Position numbers and translations under genes: made by a program. The notes beneath the pieces are model-generated. The model had not been told where the DNA came from, did not search any database, and saw only the letters and a list, made by a program, of their open reading frames with translations. From Methanomicrobiales archaeon (GTDB taxonomy: Archaea; Halobacteriota; Methanomicrobia; Methanomicrobiales; Methanospirillaceae): a stretch of DNA of 32,652 nt. This document shows positions 1 through 8,004 of the stretch, piece after piece. The stretch's first letter is position 1; every line of letters begins with the position of its first letter. The DNA lies in the NCBI GenBank assembly GCA_026394715.1, contig JAPKXR010000064.1:1-32652 (forward strand), in the 5' to 3' direction.

Positions 1-309
1 GTTCCTGCCCTGTTGGGCAATCATACCTATTGATTAGAAGGAGAAGAACATTTATTAGGATGTTTGAATGGCGGGCATGGCATTGCTGGTTTGGTTAACG
101 GAGGTGGTCCTGGATTTTTATGAGTGTGGGTGAGAGATTTTACAAAGACTTAAGGCAAAAGTGTATCTGTTCATAGACCAAAAAAAGTGAAGTTAATGTT
201 AGATCAGGTCAGGTCAGGCGGGACATTCTTTTTTGATGGGAAACATCTCATCATACGGCATTCCGTTCGTGGAACTCAAACCCGGCCAGATGGATAGGAA
301 GAGTGCATG
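1..309 (+). repeat. Degenerate copy A of the sensor-gene leader repeat
   Basis: This stretch matches the region before the receiver gene at 8803 (8504-8802): the first 28 bases are the same and the match continues through the shared block CAAAAGTGTATCTGTTCA near 154-171. Its second half also matches the leader at 10857-11011, including AAGTTAATG, the GTCAGG direct repeats near 203-219 and GATGGATAGGA just before the start codon. It is therefore a third copy of the same 5' leader. It now leads only into a few codons of a receiver gene before being interrupted by an inverted chemoreceptor fragment. No open reading frame persists through it. Confidence 0.7.
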
Positions 310-332
310 ATGGCAGATATTCTCCGCCGATG
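310..332 (+). pseudogene. Receiver-domain gene head remnant (about 5-7 codons)
   Basis: The ATG at 310 is followed by codons reading MADILR, as in the intact receiver genes of this window, which start MADTL or MAGLL after the same leader. After about 17 bases the match to those genes stops and the sequence continues as the reverse complement of a chemoreceptor gene. The words for both genes overlap here: GATATTCTCCG fits the receiver start and, reversed, the chemoreceptor AENI codons. The junction therefore sits on a short microhomology. Confidence 0.5.
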
Positions 333-655
333 CACGGGACTCCTGGGCGAGTGATCTCACTTCGGTGGCGACGACCGCAAAGCCCCTGCCTGCTTCTCCT
401 GCACGGACCGCTCCGATGGCCGCGTTTGGGGGAACCGGCCCGTCTGATCCAGGAAGGTCGGAAATCAACCCGAAGATCTATCCAATTTTGCCCCACTCTG
501 CCTTGCTATCGACAATAATCTTGTCGACTTCGTTGGAAGAGGTGGTGATGCTCTATATACCCCGTTCTGCCTGCCCTGGGAGCCCGGTACCTTTCGTGCT
601 CAGCGTGTTTGCATCCTCGGTCAGTTGTGAGACTTTTTCAGCTGTTACATCTACC
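315..655 (-). pseudogene. Chemoreceptor (MCP) signalling-domain fragment, two in-frame stops
   Basis: Read on the minus strand, one continuous frame from about 655 to 315 gives a methyl-accepting chemotaxis protein cytoplasmic signalling region. It contains segments such as VTAEKVSQLTEDANTL, SITTSSNEVDKIIVDSKAE and the hairpin-tip sequence [20 protein letters not shown], which binds CheA/CheW in intact receptors. TAG stops interrupt it at 553-555 and 478-480. Normally conserved residues near the tip are altered ([14 protein letters not shown] instead of the usual NLLALNAAIEAA). The sensor, membrane and C-terminal parts are absent, so this is a dead fragment. It lies inverted against the leader repeat to its left, which suggests a recombination junction. 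Confidence 0.85.
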
Positions 656-741
656 AATTAACTATTCCATTAAGGATGGTTCACGTATATTTTAAAATAT
701 AAGATTATGCCAGGGCCTGCTATGTGAAATGACGCCTGATG

Positions 742-752
742 ATAAAAAAGAA
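742..752 (-). terminator. Probable T-rich terminator of the esterase gene
   Basis: On the minus strand a run of six T (744-749, preceded by TTC) lies about 20 nt past the stop codon at 769. Archaeal transcription commonly ends at such U-runs without a strong hairpin. Confidence 0.4.
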
Positions 753-768
753 CTTTATTTAATAGATT

Positions 769-2016
769 TTAGTTATTCTTCAATTTTTTATCAAGGAATG
801 CAAGGACCTTTCCGACATTATCTGTTGTGGTAAACATCGCATCGCCGTGTCCCGCTCCCTGCAGAAGCTCCAATGTTACGTTATCGCTGCCTATCACCTT
901 TGCAAGTTTTGCAGCAAAATTGATCGACTGTTCTGTAGGTACCTGGGAATCCGCAGTGCCGTGCTGGATGAAGTACGCCGGGTCATCTGCAGTGATGTAC
1001 GTCTCAGGATTAGCTCCCATGACGAGGTCTGGTACTGCAGTTATCGCCTTTCCGAACAGTTTTGATTCGGGGGAATCTGCCGCATTATGAGTTGCCGGTC
1101 CAAGACCACTTGCCGTGAATTGCTCATCCATGGAAGTGAAATTGATTGGACCAAACCAATCCACAACGGCCTGAACACGGGATGACTGACCGGAATTCCC
1201 AAGGTCCATGTCTTCGAGACTGGCGACATCACCCGATGTACCGGCGAGTGCCGCAAGGTTACCACCGGCAGATCCGCCCCAGACTGCTATTTTATCAGGG
1301 TTTAATTTGTATTCCGCGGCATGTGCCCGGATGAAGCGGATAGCTGCTTTCACATCATTGATCTGTGCAGGGAAGGTCGCTTCTGAACTCAGGCGATAAT
1401 TGATAGAAACTACCGCATAACCCCGGTTGACACCCTGGAGCATCGGTGTGAGTTGACCATCTGCTTTGTCACCCATGATGAAGGCTCCGCCATGAATAGA
1501 TACAATTACCGGGAAAGGACCTTCCCCCTCATTCGGCAAATATATATCAAGCTTTTCTGCCGAAGACCGGGTTGCATAAGGAACATTGAGCCACTTCTGT
1601 TTTATTGATGATACATTTGGCGCGGTTGTTCCTCCACCAGCAGGGTGTGTACCACCTGGGGCCAGAGTAGTTGCTGGTGTTGGGGTTGTTGGAATAACAG
1701 ATGGATTTTGGGGCGGATTCCACAAATGAGGATTTGTTGGAATATATTTTATGGGGGGTAATATCTTGTAAAATGATAACGTCTTTGGTGGTATGTAGGT
1801 TGACACTGAAAATGCAGCCGAGTAATTTAAAGGAGTAAGTTTGGACGCAACAAAACTCGATGGTGTAAATTTGTCTGCCGTTCCCGATACGTAATATACG
1901 GAAGAATTAGTCCCATTTATTGGTTTATACGGGAACATGGTTGCTGCAACAACGGTTGAAACTGCAAACATGCAGAACAATACGACGATGATGAATGCCA
2001 GAGATAGCTTTTTCAT
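769..2016 (-). CDS. Exported alpha/beta-hydrolase esterase/lipase
   Basis: The 415-residue protein starts with a signal peptide or membrane anchor (MKKLSLAFIIVVLFCMFAVS, cleavage likely near VVAA). Then comes a Pro/Thr/Gly-rich linker, about residues 85-135, and a hydrolase domain of the hormone-sensitive-lipase/BD-FAE type, about 140-415. The oxyanion motif HGGAF is at 175-179. The nucleophile elbow GGSAGG places Ser249, the acid is probably Asp356 in HGTADSQVP, and the base His390 in GAGHGD. The catalytic set is complete, so it should hydrolyse carboxylic esters outside the cell or at its surface; the natural substrate cannot be read from the sequence. The start is preceded by no clear SD site, but a TATA-like box lies about 30-40 nt upstream, so a short leader is likely. 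The gene stands alone. Confidence 0.9.
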   Translation of the reverse strand: MKKLSLAFIIVVLFCMFAVSTVVAATMFPYKPINGTNSSVYYVSGTADKFTPSSFVASKLTPLNYSAAFSVSTYIPPKTLSFYKILPPIKYIPTNPHLWNPPQNPSVIPTTPTPATTLAPGGTHPAGGGTTAPNVSSIKQKWLNVPYATRSSAEKLDIYLPNEGEGPFPVIVSIHGGAFIMGDKADGQLTPMLQGVNRGYAVVSINYRLSSEATFPAQINDVKAAIRFIRAHAAEYKLNPDKIAVWGGSAGGNLAALAGTSGDVASLEDMDLGNSGQSSRVQAVVDWFGPINFTSMDEQFTASGLGPATHNAADSPESKLFGKAITAVPDLVMGANPETYITADDPAYFIQHGTADSQVPTEQSINFAAKLAKVIGSDNVTLELLQGAGHGDAMFTTTDNVGKVLAFLDKKLKNN

Positions 2017-2044
2017 ATTTGAACCGTTACCGTTACGTGTAGTA

Positions 2045-2056
2045 ACATATATCTAT
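2045..2056 (-). promoter_or_regulatory. TATA-like box of the esterase gene
   Basis: On the minus strand AGATATATGT lies about 30-40 nt before the ATG at 2016, which would give a leader of roughly 5-10 nt. This fits the absence of an SD site. Confidence 0.4.
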
Positions 2057-2136
2057 TACGATAGGTACAAAATATTAATTTTTACGCCTCAAACTGCCTC
2101 GCTTTTATCAGCCAGATACTAACTTCCGGCCGTTTC

Positions 2137-2199
2137 GATATTCCCGGTATCTTATATACTCACATAATTCTTATGAGATCCTTCAATACCGGGATATTC
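2137..2199. repeat. Long imperfect hairpin in the intergenic region
   Basis: The outer arms are ATATTCCCGGTAT (2138-2150) and ATACCGGGATAT (2186-2197), pairing over at least nine bases plus three more after a bulge. An inner stem CTCA..TAA / TTATGAG (2159-2177) closes on TTC. It has no gene of its own and could be an RNA structure or a small inserted element. Confidence 0.4.
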
Positions 2200-2662
2200 C
2201 GGCGAAAATTGCTTATTTTAGCCTTTATGGTAATATTATTCTAGTTTATTTTCTTCCGTATGGAACATGTGCCGTTCAATGATTTTCCCGGGAGCGACCA
2301 GGTATCTATTTTGGGGGAAATGATTTCGCAGGTCATCCGCATGTAACGGGTGAGAGTAAAGCAGGTGGATCTTCTTCAATAATTATGGATCGAAATTATT
2401 AAATTTTGTATAGTCGGCGTATTATTGTCCATATAGCATAAACCCGGTGATCGTGTTCATTCTCCTTCGCCGGTCTGTTGCCCTGCGTCTCTCACAGATG
2501 GTATCACGCAACTTCTGATAGTAAGCGTTGTTTTTCGTCTATATCTCATTAGAGTGACGTTAAAAGTCCCGTTCATGCCTTACACGCCTTTTTTTTTAGA
2601 TTGGACTTCTTCAGGGCCACAAACATCCGATTCAGCGAGCGTGATAATGGAGTTTTCCCCCC
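2200..2662. other. Gene-free stretch, nothing recognised
   Basis: No open frame with convincing codon use, RNA gene or repeat was recognised here. A T-run lies at about 2588-2597. Confidence 0.4.
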
Positions 2663-2798
2663 TCATCCCTTCACCCTCTTCTTGCGGGGCCGCTCAAGAC
2701 ACCAGGTCAAACTATGGAAAATAATGCTTGTTTTTCAACTGAGCCCGGTCTTCCACCGGCATGAGCGTGAAATTTTTTTTTCGCTGTTGTCACACATG
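2663..2798 (-). pseudogene. Decayed copy of the small zinc-ribbon gene
   Basis: The minus strand aligns base by base with the intact gene at 7113-7274. The CDNCG-coding region survives as GTGTGTGACAACAGCG, with the second Cys codon and Gly altered. The segment for TLMPAEARARMKNKRVF is recognisable, and the 3' end GTGAAGGGATGA is identical. Single-base losses break the frame after the first third and an in-frame TGA follows the Phe-rich part. The upstream start region is not preserved. It cannot make the protein. Confidence 0.7.
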
Positions 2799-2861
2799 CC
2801 ATATCCCAAAAACATTCGACAACACAACCAAAAAAAAGGGCCCCACCCCTACCCCACCAGA

Positions 2862-3361
2862 TCAGACGTCTTCGAAAACGAGCTCCACCGTTACATCCTC
2901 ACCGATGTTGAACCTGTCGTTGGCCATCAGGCCTTACCGATTGAGTTCACATAACCGAGATCGGTAGTCGTGTCAATCCCCGCCAGGCTCCTCGAACCGA
3001 AACTCATCGACCCGGTACCCGAACATGAGTTGATGGCCGTAAAAACAAACGCATCCGGCACCTCCAAATCCACCTGTTCAACAGACCTTACCGGGCGATA
3101 CGCCAGGTCATCAGCCATAAACAGAGAGTGTACCACAACCGTCTCACACTACGGCGTTGCGGTAAAGCTCGCCACCTCTGCATCCAACGATTCAACCCCA
3201 CACGTTACACCGGAAGCAGCAGCCCAGGCGGAGTGGAGCATCATACTCTCTTCATAGATGCCGGGCCCGGACGTTTGCAAAGTTCCCGGGTACCAGATCC
3301 CCAAAGAAAACGATGCTGGAATTAGCCGGCATATATGACCGTGGTGACATATTGCAACCAT
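2862..3361 (-). pseudogene. Frame-broken gene of unrecognised family, probably a surface protein
   Basis: On the minus strand a single frame runs from 3361 to 2927 with one in-frame TAG at 3149-3151. A shift by one base then continues in codons reading MANDRFNIGEDVTVELVFEDV and a stop at 2862. Codon choice looks like real coding sequence across the breaks. The predicted product is rich in small, Thr/Val-type residues and ends in a regular beta-type segment, as in secreted archaeal proteins, but no family was recognised. A T-run on the minus strand (2837-2831) about 25 nt beyond the stop fits a terminator. The decayed zinc-ribbon copy follows directly downstream. Confidence 0.5.
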
Positions 3362-3427
3362 CGTTGTTATTTAACATGATATTCCGCTATGGGTGTTTTC
3401 CGCCAGATCCATTGATCAAACATCAGT

Positions 3428-3452
3428 TTATATGCATTCAGATAAGAGGGGA
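3428..3452 (+). promoter_or_regulatory. TATA-like box and SD-like site before the PKD protein gene
   Basis: TTATATGC (about 3428-3435) is followed by GAGGGG (3446-3451), which lies seven bases before the ATG at 3459. The TATA spacing would put the transcript start very close to the ATG, so the gene may be near-leaderless. The SD-like site supports this ATG over the upstream in-frame start at 3393. Confidence 0.45.
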
Positions 3453-3458
3453 TGCATC

Positions 3459-5909
3459 ATGAATGGTGATCCGTGGTATTCACAACGGCATAACTCAGGC
3501 CTGCATTGGACAGGTTTTCTTGTTGTTGCCTTGCTGCTCATTTGTTGCCTGGTGCCGGTCGTCGCGGCAGAACAGGTTTCTGAAAATTCTAAAGCTGCCG
3601 TTGTTCCTTCTCATATTTATCCGTATACAGGCTTTCGGTGCCTGGACAAGGCCCCGTGTTTTGGAGGACGGCTGAGTTTTTCATATAATGAATGGGGCAA
3701 GAGACCCGATGAGGAGATGCCGAGACGGATCACCGGGTTGACCATTAACTGGGGTGATGGCACCGAGAGTACCGTCAACTCAGTACCCTCTACTCACACA
3801 ATCACCCATATTTACAAAACCCCCCAGAAGTTCACTATCACTGTCACGGCTCACGATATGGCATATGATTATGGATGGACTCGTGATACATACGTGCAAC
3901 AATATAACCTGGACCTCTCGTTAATGAAAGGGGACATCATGGTCCATGCGATTGGTGCCGATTCCCCTTACGCAGGGCCGTTTACCAATTTGGTGCCTGG
4001 ACACTGGACCCATGCCGCGATGTATATCGGGAACAATCAGACAATAGAATCAGGTGGAGGAGAGGGTGTAATACGCAAATCTGTCTCGGAATGGGTTTAT
4101 CCTCATGATGAATGCGACGCGATTTTCCGGGTCCCGGGACTGACCGATACCAAGCGGGAGAATATTGTCAACTGGGCGTTAGATAAGGAAGGCAGGGGAT
4201 ACGATTATCAGTCTCTTACAGGCCTGTATACAGGAAAACAACAGGATAACGACGATTTCAGTTGCTTGCTGTGGATTGCTCCCCCCTGGAGATCTAAAAA
4301 CCTGTATCCGAGTTGCAAGTGGGCCTGCTCAAATTATTATTGCAGTGAACTGGTCTGGGCGGCCTACAGGCGGAACGGAATAGACTTCGATCCCTATCCG
4401 ACATTGAAGTATGTTGGTGGAGGTTGCGTATACCCTATGGATCTTGTCCTGAGCAAGCATGTAACCGTGCAACTGGTCGGTACCCATATCGAAAAAATCC
4501 CGAAACGGGCGAAAGCCTATAGCACCACCGGTACCTATTACAGGCTCCTGCTAAACGCGAGTCCCGGGGACGTGGTGAAAGAACCACGCTCCATCACGAC
4601 ATCAAAAAGCTACATGCTCCTGGTAAATGCAGATTCCAATGCCGTAGTCAAAGATGCAGTCAAGTCCGGGTCATGTGATACCTGTGGTCCGGTGGGGAAC
4701 TCTTCAGTGGCTGACAGTCAGGCTGGTCTTATAGAAAACCCGATTTATACCCCTGCGATAGACCCGTTTGAAACCAGGGTTATCAATCCTGATAAACAAT
4801 CCATGACCGATTCATATAGCACGATACCTGGTTCGACGTACGGTGCGATAGATACCGATGGTGATAACCTCGTTGAAATGATGAACAGCATTGAAAATGC
4901 TGAAAAGGGAGAGTACACCATCTCTGTCACCCCAAAGGCCGGCACCGGGCAGGACTACATGTATTCACTCCGGATCGGGGCCTGGGATATCGATCAGATC
5001 TCCATGATCGAGCCCATTAATTATATGGAGTTCTCTGCGCTTCCGGATGCAGGAAAAATGCCACTCCGTATCGAGGAGAACGGGTACTGCCGGATTATTG
5101 CAGTACCTACCCGTGGGACGGCCCCCTTCAACGTCTCCTTTATGGACATCTCGCCGCTGATGAGGACCGATGAGGACTGGGACTACGAGGATATGGTGAT
5201 CAACAACCAGTGGGATTTCGGGGACGGAACGTCTGCGACCGACCAGGTCACGGCCACCCATCTTTATACCACCCCGGGGAGCTACCAGGTGATGCTTACC
5301 ACCCGTAACGCCACACTCGAGGCAACTGCGTCGGTAACCGTAACCATAGAAGCTCCACTAAAGCCCCTTAAAGCGGATTTCACCGCATCCCCTGTTACCG
5401 GTACCGCCCCACTTACCGTGAAATGCACAGATAATTCCACGGGTTCTCCAACCACGGTGGTGTACGATTTCGGTGATGGGAGATCGGCGATAAGTCCGAA
5501 TTCCACTCATATCTACCTTTTCCCCGGGGTCTATACCATTACACAGACGGTCATGAAATATGACACAAAAACGAATTCGGTTATAAGTAACTCGACAACG
5601 AAAAAGAATTGTATTACTGCGAACAGTATCCCGGTAGTCCCGTTGGTTGCGAATTTCAATGCCGGCCCGTTGCAGGGCACGGCACCCATGACGGTCACAT
5701 TCGCCGATCAATCAACCGGGAACCCGACATTTTACAGGTATGATTTCGGTGACGGGACCAATACATTAGAACCGAACCCGGTGCATACCTACCGCTATCC
5801 TGGTACCTATACCGTCACGTTATCGGTGAGGAAAAGTGATGGGAATACGGAAACGATAATGGGCAATTCTTCCATCCAGAAGGATCTCATTGTTGTCAAC
5901 AGTACATGA
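3459..5909 (+). CDS. Exported YiiX-like permuted-papain enzyme with four PKD domains
   Basis: The 816-residue protein has a signal peptide (hydrophobic GFLVVALLLICCLVPVVAA, about residues 19-37) and a first PKD-like domain (about 45-145, INWGDGT). Next is a permuted NlpC/P60-type domain of the YiiX/YaeF kind (about 155-330), followed by a 200-residue linker domain. Three C-terminal PKD domains (about 545-640, 640-730, 730-816) carry WDFGDGT, YDFGDGR and YDFGDGT. In the enzyme domain His185 (GHWTHAAMYIG) precedes Cys295 (NYYCSELVWAAY), the His-before-Cys order of circularly permuted papain-like amidases. Extra cysteines in the insert before Cys295 could form disulfides. It probably acts at the cell surface on an amide or ester; the substrate is unknown, since methanogens of this group lack murein. 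It is monocistronic, with a T-run after the stop. Confidence 0.85.
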   Translation: MNGDPWYSQRHNSGLHWTGFLVVALLLICCLVPVVAAEQVSENSKAAVVPSHIYPYTGFRCLDKAPCFGGRLSFSYNEWGKRPDEEMPRRITGLTINWGDGTESTVNSVPSTHTITHIYKTPQKFTITVTAHDMAYDYGWTRDTYVQQYNLDLSLMKGDIMVHAIGADSPYAGPFTNLVPGHWTHAAMYIGNNQTIESGGGEGVIRKSVSEWVYPHDECDAIFRVPGLTDTKRENIVNWALDKEGRGYDYQSLTGLYTGKQQDNDDFSCLLWIAPPWRSKNLYPSCKWACSNYYCSELVWAAYRRNGIDFDPYPTLKYVGGGCVYPMDLVLSKHVTVQLVGTHIEKIPKRAKAYSTTGTYYRLLLNASPGDVVKEPRSITTSKSYMLLVNADSNAVVKDAVKSGSCDTCGPVGNSSVADSQAGLIENPIYTPAIDPFETRVINPDKQSMTDSYSTIPGSTYGAIDTDGDNLVEMMNSIENAEKGEYTISVTPKAGTGQDYMYSLRIGAWDIDQISMIEPINYMEFSALPDAGKMPLRIEENGYCRIIAVPTRGTAPFNVSFMDISPLMRTDEDWDYEDMVINNQWDFGDGTSATDQVTATHLYTTPGSYQVMLTTRNATLEATASVTVTIEAPLKPLKADFTASPVTGTAPLTVKCTDNSTGSPTTVVYDFGDGRSAISPNSTHIYLFPGVYTITQTVMKYDTKTNSVISNSTTKKNCITANSIPVVPLVANFNAGPLQGTAPMTVTFADQSTGNPTFYRYDFGDGTNTLEPNPVHTYRYPGTYTVTLSVRKSDGNTETIMGNSSIQKDLIVVNST

Positions 5910-5931
5910 TCATCTCTATTTTTCAGATCCC

Positions 5932-5939
5932 TTTTTTTT
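5932..5939 (+). terminator. T8 terminator after the PKD protein gene
   Basis: Eight consecutive T lie about 22 nt past the stop at 5909, with another T-rich stretch just before. This is a typical archaeal termination signal. Confidence 0.55.
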
Positions 5940-6246
5940 AGGGAGATTAAGGGGCAAAGGGGAAGGGTTGTATTTCCTCAGGACTGGAGAGTTCCGGGGG
6001 TTAATCGTATCATAGAGGACTGGGTTGTCTTTTTAGCATTACCCGCATGGTTTTTGGGTTTGAACCCCCGTAAGTAATTCTTTGAAAAGTATCCGTTGTT
6101 CGTAACCAGATTACTGGGAAAAAAGACTATTAACAAGGTAACCGGAATAAAGGTTAGTAAACCCACATCTCTTGAGAGAGCAGATATTTATGACCCGTGA
6201 TACAAAGGAGATCACAATAGAATCAGACAAAGCATCGTAATCCTCT
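5940..6246. other. Gene-free stretch, nothing recognised
   Basis: No convincing gene. A TATA-like AGATATTTAT at about 6182-6191 may be the promoter of the antitoxin gene at 6257, giving a leader of about 45 nt. A 16-codon frame at 6190-6240 has no support. Confidence 0.4.
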
Positions 6247-6256
6247 GGAGGTACAA

Positions 6257-6559
6257 ATGAAAACAAATATCCTGAAAGACGGGATTAACAGCCTGATCAG
6301 GGCAGGATATTACAAGGATCGGGAAACATTGGCGGAAGACGCATTCCGGACTCTCCTGGAGGTCCGCCCAGGTATAAAAATTGACATGGCAATCGAGATG
6401 TATCGCCATGAGAGGGTATCCCTCGCGCGAGCTGCTGAAATTGCTGGCTTCTGCCAGGAGGGATTTAAGAATGTGATAGCCCAGCGGGGAATAAAAAGAA
6501 TCATACACGCACCATCCAATTCAGAACTGGCAAAAGAGGTGAGTCTAATCGTTGGATGA
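6257..6559 (+). CDS. UPF0175-family antitoxin-like protein
   Basis: The 100-residue protein matches UPF0175 proteins by eye. It has an N-terminal RHH-like segment (ILKDGINSLIRAGYYKDRE, then AEDAFRTLLEVRP). A helix-turn-helix-like part follows (about 45-75, VSLARAAEIAGFCQEGFKNV) and a short C-terminal tail. In archaea this family is usually encoded just before a DUF3368 (PIN-fold) protein and is thought to be its antitoxin. The same arrangement exists here, with an 8-nt overlap into the next frame. The start is fixed by GGAGGT at 6247-6252, four bases before the ATG. Its partner is broken, so it may now be a solitary DNA-binding protein. Confidence 0.8.
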   Translation: MKTNILKDGINSLIRAGYYKDRETLAEDAFRTLLEVRPGIKIDMAIEMYRHERVSLARAAEIAGFCQEGFKNVIAQRGIKRIIHAPSNSELAKEVSLIVG

Positions 6560-7043
6560 AATAATTATCCTTGATACTGACATCGCAAGTATATTTGCAA
6601 AAATCCAGAAGATTGTCCTCTTAAAAGAATTATTATCCCGTTACGAGCTTGCGATTAAGCCCTGCCATCTATGAAGAACTAGTCGTATCGGAGGAGTATG
6701 GATATTCTTTCCCGCGTCAGATATTTGAACATATTACGATAATCTCTCCCACAAGCGATGAAATCTCTGATTACCACCATCTGCTGAATACAAAAAAGAC
6801 CTTGGGAAAGGGTGAACTTGAAGCCCTTTGCATCTGCCGGAAACGCAATGGGATTTTTCATCAATGGATGCGAGCGCATTGAAATTTGCCAGAAATTGTG
6901 ATGTTGCAACACGTTCGATCCATGCCATCCTACGTTCATTATGGGTTTCCGGCTGCATGACCCATGATGAAGTAAAAGCACGTATCGACGAAATAGAAAA
7001 GATCGAGAACACAACGATCTCTGATTCCTATCTCATTCTTGAA
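6552..7043 (+). pseudogene. DUF3368 / PIN-fold toxin with two compensating frameshifts
   Basis: From a TTG at 6552 overlapping the antitoxin stop, the frame reads LDEIIILDTDIASIFAKI, the usual PIN start with its acidic LDTD. At about 6650-6660 an extra base shifts the frame. The next segment (SPAIYEELV..., GKGELEALCICRKRN, the second acidic patch) is in the new frame. At about 6855 one T is missing from the T-run (expected FFSSMDASALKF), which returns the original frame for SSMDASALKFARNCDVATRS to the end near 7043. The two breaks cancel in length but leave about 60 codons out of frame with a TGA at 6672-6674. The usual stop is also lost. An assembly error cannot be ruled out, though many other genes nearby are truly broken. 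Confidence 0.75.
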
Positions 7044-7112
7044 ACTAACCTAAAACATCAGAAAGCGAATAACCTGATAAATTATTATTATTATCCCCCG
7101 TTTTTTTGCCCT

Positions 7113-7274
7113 TCATCCCTTCACCTTTCGTTTGTGGAGCCATTCATTGCGGCAGGCAAAACTATGGAAGACCCGCTTGTTTTTCATCCGGGCCCGGGCC
7201 TCTGCCGGCATGAGGGTAAACCGTTTGCCGCAGTTGTCACACACCAGGGTAACGCGAATTCGTGGATGCATCAT
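7113..7274 (-). CDS. Small zinc-ribbon-like protein
   Basis: The 53-residue protein has CDNC at 12-15 and a later Cys (SFACRNEW, residue 41) with nearby His (38, 47), a pattern that could bind one zinc ion. The rest is basic (KNKRVF, HKRKVKG). The start chosen is the first ATG of the pair at 7274, which has a purine-rich GGGGGTGGT just upstream; a longer frame to 7307 adds only low-complexity residues. A decayed copy lies at 2663-2798, so this is a duplicated gene and the intact copy is likely the functional one. The family resembles small CxxC proteins of methanogens; the function is unknown, with nucleic-acid binding a reasonable guess. Confidence 0.6.
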   Translation of the reverse strand: MMHPRIRVTLVCDNCGKRFTLMPAEARARMKNKRVFHSFACRNEWLHKRKVKG

Positions 7275-7570
7275 GGGACCACCCCCATGCGACCGGTCCC
7301 GTTGCATACCCGGCAGGGTTCAGGGAGTTTCCGTTCGACGCCGAAACCCATAGTGCCAAGAGCGGAACGAATCTTCAGGCCGATAACCTCGTGGTCGTGC
7401 ACCACGGCAGCGACAGATCATCCTGCTTCGCATTCCTGTCCAAATCACAACAAAAGACCCGCGTCATAGAAGCGGGGGCCGGGATATACCGTGAATATTG
7501 GATCGATTCCCCAAAGCCCCCGTGCCCCCGTTCCAGTTCGAAAAACTGGTACCATAAACCAGAATAATAA

Positions 7571-7582
7571 TATGTTATATAA
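7571..7582 (+). promoter_or_regulatory. TATA box of the winged-helix regulator gene
   Basis: TATGTTATATAAAA lies about 35-40 nt before the GTG at 7615, a strong archaeal TATA match that implies a leader of about 10 nt. Confidence 0.55.
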
Positions 7583-7614
7583 AACACTAAATAATACATG
7601 TACACTATGGTGGG

Positions 7615-8004
7615 GTGATTCGGATTACGTCCAGAAATGTGCTATATTTTACAGAGCAGGAAGAAGAATTTGCAGCCCTTCTTCATAGATTCGGTATAGG
7701 GAAAAATATTTCAAAAGTCCTTGTCTATCTTGCCAACACCAGGGAGACAACGTCACGTGATATCGAGCGTGGTACTGACCTTCGGCAACCTGAAGTGAGT
7801 ATGGCAATGACTGCCATGATAGAGTTAAAATGGATCGAAAGCCGGGAAGAACGGCATCAAAAGGAAGGGAGGCCTGTGAAAATTTACAAACTCGCCCTCC
7901 CGATAAGTGAAATCGTGGACGAACTCGAGAGGGGGAAAACGGCTGAAGCAGACAAACAGTTGGAGATGATTAAGCAGTTACGGGAATTTATCGCAGAACA
8001 ATAG
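7615..8004 (+). CDS. Winged-helix transcriptional regulator (MarR/TrmB-like)
   Basis: The 129-residue protein has a winged helix-turn-helix at about residues 30-95. The recognition part reads TSRDIERGTDLRQPEVSMAM and the wing WIESREERHQKEGRPVKIYK. A C-terminal helix of charged residues (about 100-129, coiled-coil-like) probably dimerises. Proteins of this size and layout in methanogens are annotated as predicted transcriptional regulators; the ligand or target genes cannot be told. The start is a GTG shortly after a good TATA box; a second GTG at 7639 (VLYFTEQEEE) is an alternative. It stands alone upstream of the sensor-kinase array and may or may not control it. Confidence 0.75.
   Translation: MIRITSRNVLYFTEQEEEFAALLHRFGIGKNISKVLVYLANTRETTSRDIERGTDLRQPEVSMAMTAMIELKWIESREERHQKEGRPVKIYKLALPISEIVDELERGKTAEADKQLEMIKQLREFIAEQ

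Noticed and set aside
2601-2967. Plus-strand frames of 117 and 68 codons
   Set aside because: They are opposite to the decayed zinc-ribbon copy and the broken gene, whose codon pattern is on the minus strand.
5541-5600. Possible rRNA, tRNA or CRISPR elements anywhere in the window
   Set aside because: The window was read for tRNA-like cloverleaf words and spaced repeats. None was found; the repeats present are gene-derived or leader copies.
5358-5711. 117-codon minus-strand frame inside the PKD gene
   Set aside because: Shadow of the PKD repeats; no domain or start signal.
6828-7469. 213-codon plus-strand frame
   Set aside because: Its first part is the last segment of the frameshifted DUF3368 gene. 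The rest is the reverse of the zinc-ribbon gene and intergenic sequence.
7262-7567. 101-codon plus-strand frame, possibly pilin-like (NLVVVHHGSDR)
   Set aside because: A faint resemblance to archaeal pilin-like proteins only. No start signal, no hydrophobic N-terminus, and it overlaps the promoter of the zinc-ribbon gene.
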